From Trichopria drosophilae (lineage: Eukaryota; Arthropoda; Insecta; Hymenoptera; Diapriidae), in the NCBI GenBank assembly GCA_030407085.1, contig CM059587.1, positions 100,931,001 to 100,995,000 of the forward strand: a stretch of 64,000 bases of DNA, given 5' to 3'. This document shows positions 60,233-64,000 of the stretch, piece by piece. Positions within the stretch are counted from its first letter, which is position 1; each line of letters begins with the position of its first letter. Position numbers and translations under genes: made by a program. The notes beneath the pieces were generated by a model. It did no database searches and was not told the origin of the DNA. It was given only the letters and a program-made list of their open reading frames with translations.

Positions 60233-63200
60233 TACCTATGTGCAACCAATTTCGTTTCCTCCGCATAGTTCACAAATTTGCCATAACATCTTTGCAAAGA
60301 AACATATATATAAATAACAAAAATAAACATGAAACTCCTTCGAGTTTGTACAATTTTGGCATTGAAGGTGGTATGTGAAATCTATTGATTGTTAGTCCTT
60401 GATCCATAAATAATATCCCAAATAGGAGGTTCCACATAAAAGTTTATTAAGAGGTTAAATAGACATCATTTTTATGACCTCTTTAACAGTATATCTGCAT
60501 GTAACCAAAAAGAAACGAATTTAGACGATTTTCAGATTTCTATAGTGAAAGTATAAAAGAACGCATCATGAGCTTATGTGGTCCATTTGTGATTTTAATT
60601 GATACTTTTGTTACGGAGAAATAGTTTCGATGGGATTGTTATTGAATATTTCGAAAACAATATGGTTGAAATGGACATTGTTTTCGTGTTTTATGTTCAT
60701 TCAGTTTAAATTTTATTAATAAAAAGAAGTTATTTTACAATTTCATGATTTTCAATGACTTAAGTAGTTTTTAATGAAATTAAAGACATTTTTTACGTTT
60801 ATTTTCCTGGATCCCTGCCAATTTTAAAACATATTTTTTTTTACTATTTATTATGCAAATAAAATACAAATAGAGTGGAAATCATAATTTAATATTCGAG
60901 TTAGTGCGCTGATCATTTAATAGATGTCATATTTTTCGCAATCCGGAAAATTACAATCATTTGAGAGATTTGGGCACTACCAAATGTTAGTTTTTTGTGA
61001 TTACGTAGTTAAAGGGATTGCAAAGTAAAATAAAGTAGTGTTGATTAAATTACCAAGATTGTAAACATTATACATAAAATATTTATAATTTGTACTATCT
61101 ATTTTTATATTTAATATAAATTATTTCTATGTGTCGGTGTGTTTCCTACTCTCTTTTTTAATAGTTCGTCCTTTTTTCACAATCTCTCCTGTGTTTTGCT
61201 TAATTAAATTTTTAAAATGAAATTCAAAGGAAACATGAAGCTTTATATTAAAAAACTATTTTGTTAAAAAAATTTGCATCTGAAAAAAACTCAACAACTT
61301 TTAGGATACCTTCAAAAGGTTTTCGCAAAATTATCCTCGATGAAATTTTAGAAATAATCCCAGAATATTTAAATAAAAAATGGTTGAATCCGTTTAGTAC
61401 AATTCGGGAAAATCATTATTTGTAGCCAGGCAGTTTTACCATAAAAGCAATCTTATAAATACAATGCTACATAGTATACCACATCACTTAGAGATGGCGT
61501 CGTTTGGCCTCAACTTTATTTTGGATGTTATAACGAAAATGTTAGAACTCATTAATGAGAGGTATAAATAATTAATAAATGTTTTAAAAAACATAAAAAT
61601 GATGTCATTTTTTAAGGGAGTTCTAAAGTCGTCAGTTGATAAGATAGAACTCTATACAAAAATATAGATTAGAACTTATTCAACGGATGTTCAAAATTCG
61701 GGCTCTGTAACTGCAATTCCAATCACTATAAAGGATTTCCTAAAAAGAACTTGACTTTTTTGGAAAAGAATTTTTGGAAATCGAAGATTTTGGCTTATTT
61801 TCAAAAATTCTCTATCAATTTCTATTGGATTTCTCTGGTATTTTATGGTATATTATGTGTAATGGTTAGAATTATTAAAGTTATAGAACCCGAATTTCGA
61901 AAAATTAAACCCTTAAGGAGATTCTAAAGTGGTTCGTCGTTAAGGTAGGGAATTTCACTAAAAAACGTAAATTAAAGATGAATGAATAGCATTTTTTAAA
62001 TTCAGACTCTGCAAGGGCAATTCTAAGCACTATAAACAGCTTCCTAGAAAATATCAAAGATAATAATTGAGAACTGACTGAGAATTTTCGGAAATAAATA
62101 AAAATCACTTATTTCCGAAAATTCTCAGTCAGTTCTCAATTAATATCTTTGGTATTTTCTAGAAAACCATCTATAGTGCTTAGAATTGCCTTTACAGAGC
62201 CGGCATTTTGCAAAATCGATTGTTTCGATGCCCCTGAAGAGGACCCACACCTCTGTGAACCTTTGTGGACCCCACATCTCACAAAAAAAAAAAGTTTTTG
62301 TGGTTCGAAATAAGAACTGTAATGATAAGAAATTACATACAATAAGAACGGATCAGGATTATATATAAAATCAACTATATATAATAACGAATATTTCTAT
62401 ATCCAAAACCTTTAGTCTCTTTTTGATGAAATAATTGTAGCTTTACGATGTTCTAATATTTTTAAAATTCAACACTCTAGGCAATTTAATTCGTTTTATT
62501 ATTATATAACACATATGGATTGTTTCTTAGTACTCAATGTATGAAATAAAACTTTGTCAAGAAATTATCCTGGTCTACTAAATCTTCAAAAAATCAATCC
62601 CAATTCTATTAGACTTAATTGGGCGGAAACAAAAGTATGGGAGCGTCAATTACATCTCATGCTCAACGCTTTTAAAACTAAATTGAAATGACCGTTCGGG
62701 ATGTTATGCAATAAAAAAATAATCTCGTATTTTCTCTTACAAATTATCTCAATTAATCCTTCAAGATGAAATTCTCTTCAAATAGGAACAAAGCATTATT
62801 AAAGTACAAGGCAACTGAGAATTATAATATTTAAATATAATAGATATGAACTATTTTCACTATTTTGACATGCCTGATCTATATGATCTACAAAATTAAC
62901 TGAATTAAGCTATTTCTCGTATATTTCTTTGGTAAACTATATAAGGATTATATGCGACTTAAATGATTTTTTAATGTTAAGTACAATGTTCCCGATAGGT
63001 GTTGTCATTCGATTTACCAATAAAAAAAATTAACTGGATTGACGACGTAAGAAGTATTCACATGTTAACCGTTTTTTTGTCAGTGAATTATACACAGTTG
63101 CTTGTAATTAAATAAAACGAGCATTACGTCAGGAACGATGAGTATATAGAAGGCAATACAAGGCTTAAAACACTTACATAGGAGGTAACATCACCTTATC

Positions 63201-64000
63201 CAGATTAGAGAGATAATTAATCTTTACTCGCTAGTATATTGAAAAAAATCGATAAAAATTACGATGTGCATCTGGAAGCCAGCTTTCTGCATACAAGGAA
63301 GAACTTTGTTCAATGAAAATACGGATGTTTAGGGTATAAGAAAAATCAATAATTAACACCCTTAAGGGACTAAGTACCTTCTTTTTCGTCCTTTGTTTCA
63401 TTTTTTTCTTAATTTGATACAGGCATCTACACTTTCTGTAGATTCTTAAGATATAAAATTTTAAATAAATTGGATAAAAAAAATATTTTAAAAATATCAC
63501 TTTCTCCGAAACGTCGATTACTCCAAATACTGAAAATTATTTTCTTATATGAGTCAAAATTCTTGAAGTGGCCCCCTCAATTTTCATGAAGTTACAAATG
63601 TTGAAGTTAATCATCGTATTTTAATGTTCTGGCACCCGGAAACATGCCCACAAACGATTTTGCGAATATTTAATTTATTGTAATAGTTATTGTTAATTAA
63701 AATTTTAAGCAAATTTTTATTTAAATATCTATAAGTCCTAAAGTTTTTAATTAAATTTAATGAAATTTTCTGAGTCAGGTCATAAATGAATGTTCTTAAA
63801 CTTGATCTGATAAAACTAGAAAAAAAATGTATGCAAGTCATTTTTTTAAACAATTTTTATAAACAAATGCGATTTTAACTGTGTTCTCCATGTGATTTTT
63901 TAATTATTTTAACCGCTAAATGTTCCCTATAACCTTGGTAAAAAACAAGTGAAAAAAAATTTTTGCGCCAAAACCAGGGTTTTTTAATATTTCAGTTTTT
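60233..64000. other. Gene-free end of window
   Basis: No coding region is supported. Short open frames (61905, 62136, 63231, 63611) show no domain. A diverged direct repeat (about 61612-61780 and 61912-62050; TTCTAAAGTNGT and CACTATAAANNATTTCCTA-like words) leads into the inverted repeat at 62003-62201. The remaining AT-rich DNA is unremarkable. Confidence 0.5.
62003..62201. repeat. Inverted repeat, about 93-bp arms with short loop
   Basis: The left arm 62003-62097 (CAGACTCTGCAAGGGCAATT...) pairs with the right arm 62109-62201. The inner 30 bp, TTGAGAACTGACTGAGAATT onward, is perfect and separated by about 11 bp. It forms a strong hairpin. Confidence 0.8.

Noticed and set aside
1..64000. CRISPR arrays, bacterial operons, riboswitches
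   Set aside because: Spliceosomal introns, AT-rich repeats and insect receptor genes show a eukaryotic nuclear locus. The tandem repeats lack unique spacers.

Overview
The window is eukaryotic nuclear DNA, AT-rich and full of repeats. The protein-coding content points to a hymenopteran insect, most likely a wasp: three tandem odorant receptor (OR, 7tm_6) genes have the DFEW-GLNR start and CGQLEIL motif common in hymenopteran ORs. I cannot name the species. All genes are split by introns. Most open frames longer than 60 codons lie in repeats and are not genes.

Layout: 1-3.9 kb holds repeats only. OR gene A runs from 4.3 to 15.3 kb (+) in seven exons. Its introns hold a 1.5 kb TTAA-flanked foldback element and a 3.6 kb nested foldback element. 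From 15.3 to 30.3 kb, the region between receptors carries one F-box/FIST gene on the minus strand (coding exon 19185-20354, 5' noncoding exon near 22.9-23.3 kb), a broken copy of it (about 27.8-29.3 kb), and more foldback elements. OR gene B (30.7-41.5 kb, +) has six recognisable exons, but I could not find its short last exon. OR gene C (43.75-59.0 kb, +) is complete with seven exons; its second and third coding exons are separated by a 6.5 kb intron holding a decayed CR1/Jockey-like LINE on the minus strand. From 59 to 64 kb I see one TA-flanked miniature element and inverted repeats, but no gene.

The three receptors have the same exon phases and very similar exon lengths, and each has a related block about 230-400 bp before its start codon. 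They therefore arose by DNA-level tandem duplication that included the 5' flank. Predicted proteins are 410 (A), at least 393 (B) and 411 (C) residues. Receptors of this family work as ligand-gated cation channels together with Orco, which is not in the window.

The other main theme is transposon nesting. Four elements have TTAA target duplications and CCC-starting inverted ends (piggyBac-like non-autonomous elements). Several smaller elements have TA duplications, some inserted inside relatives. One foldback family has an 8-bp duplication. Several short modules recur across otherwise different elements.
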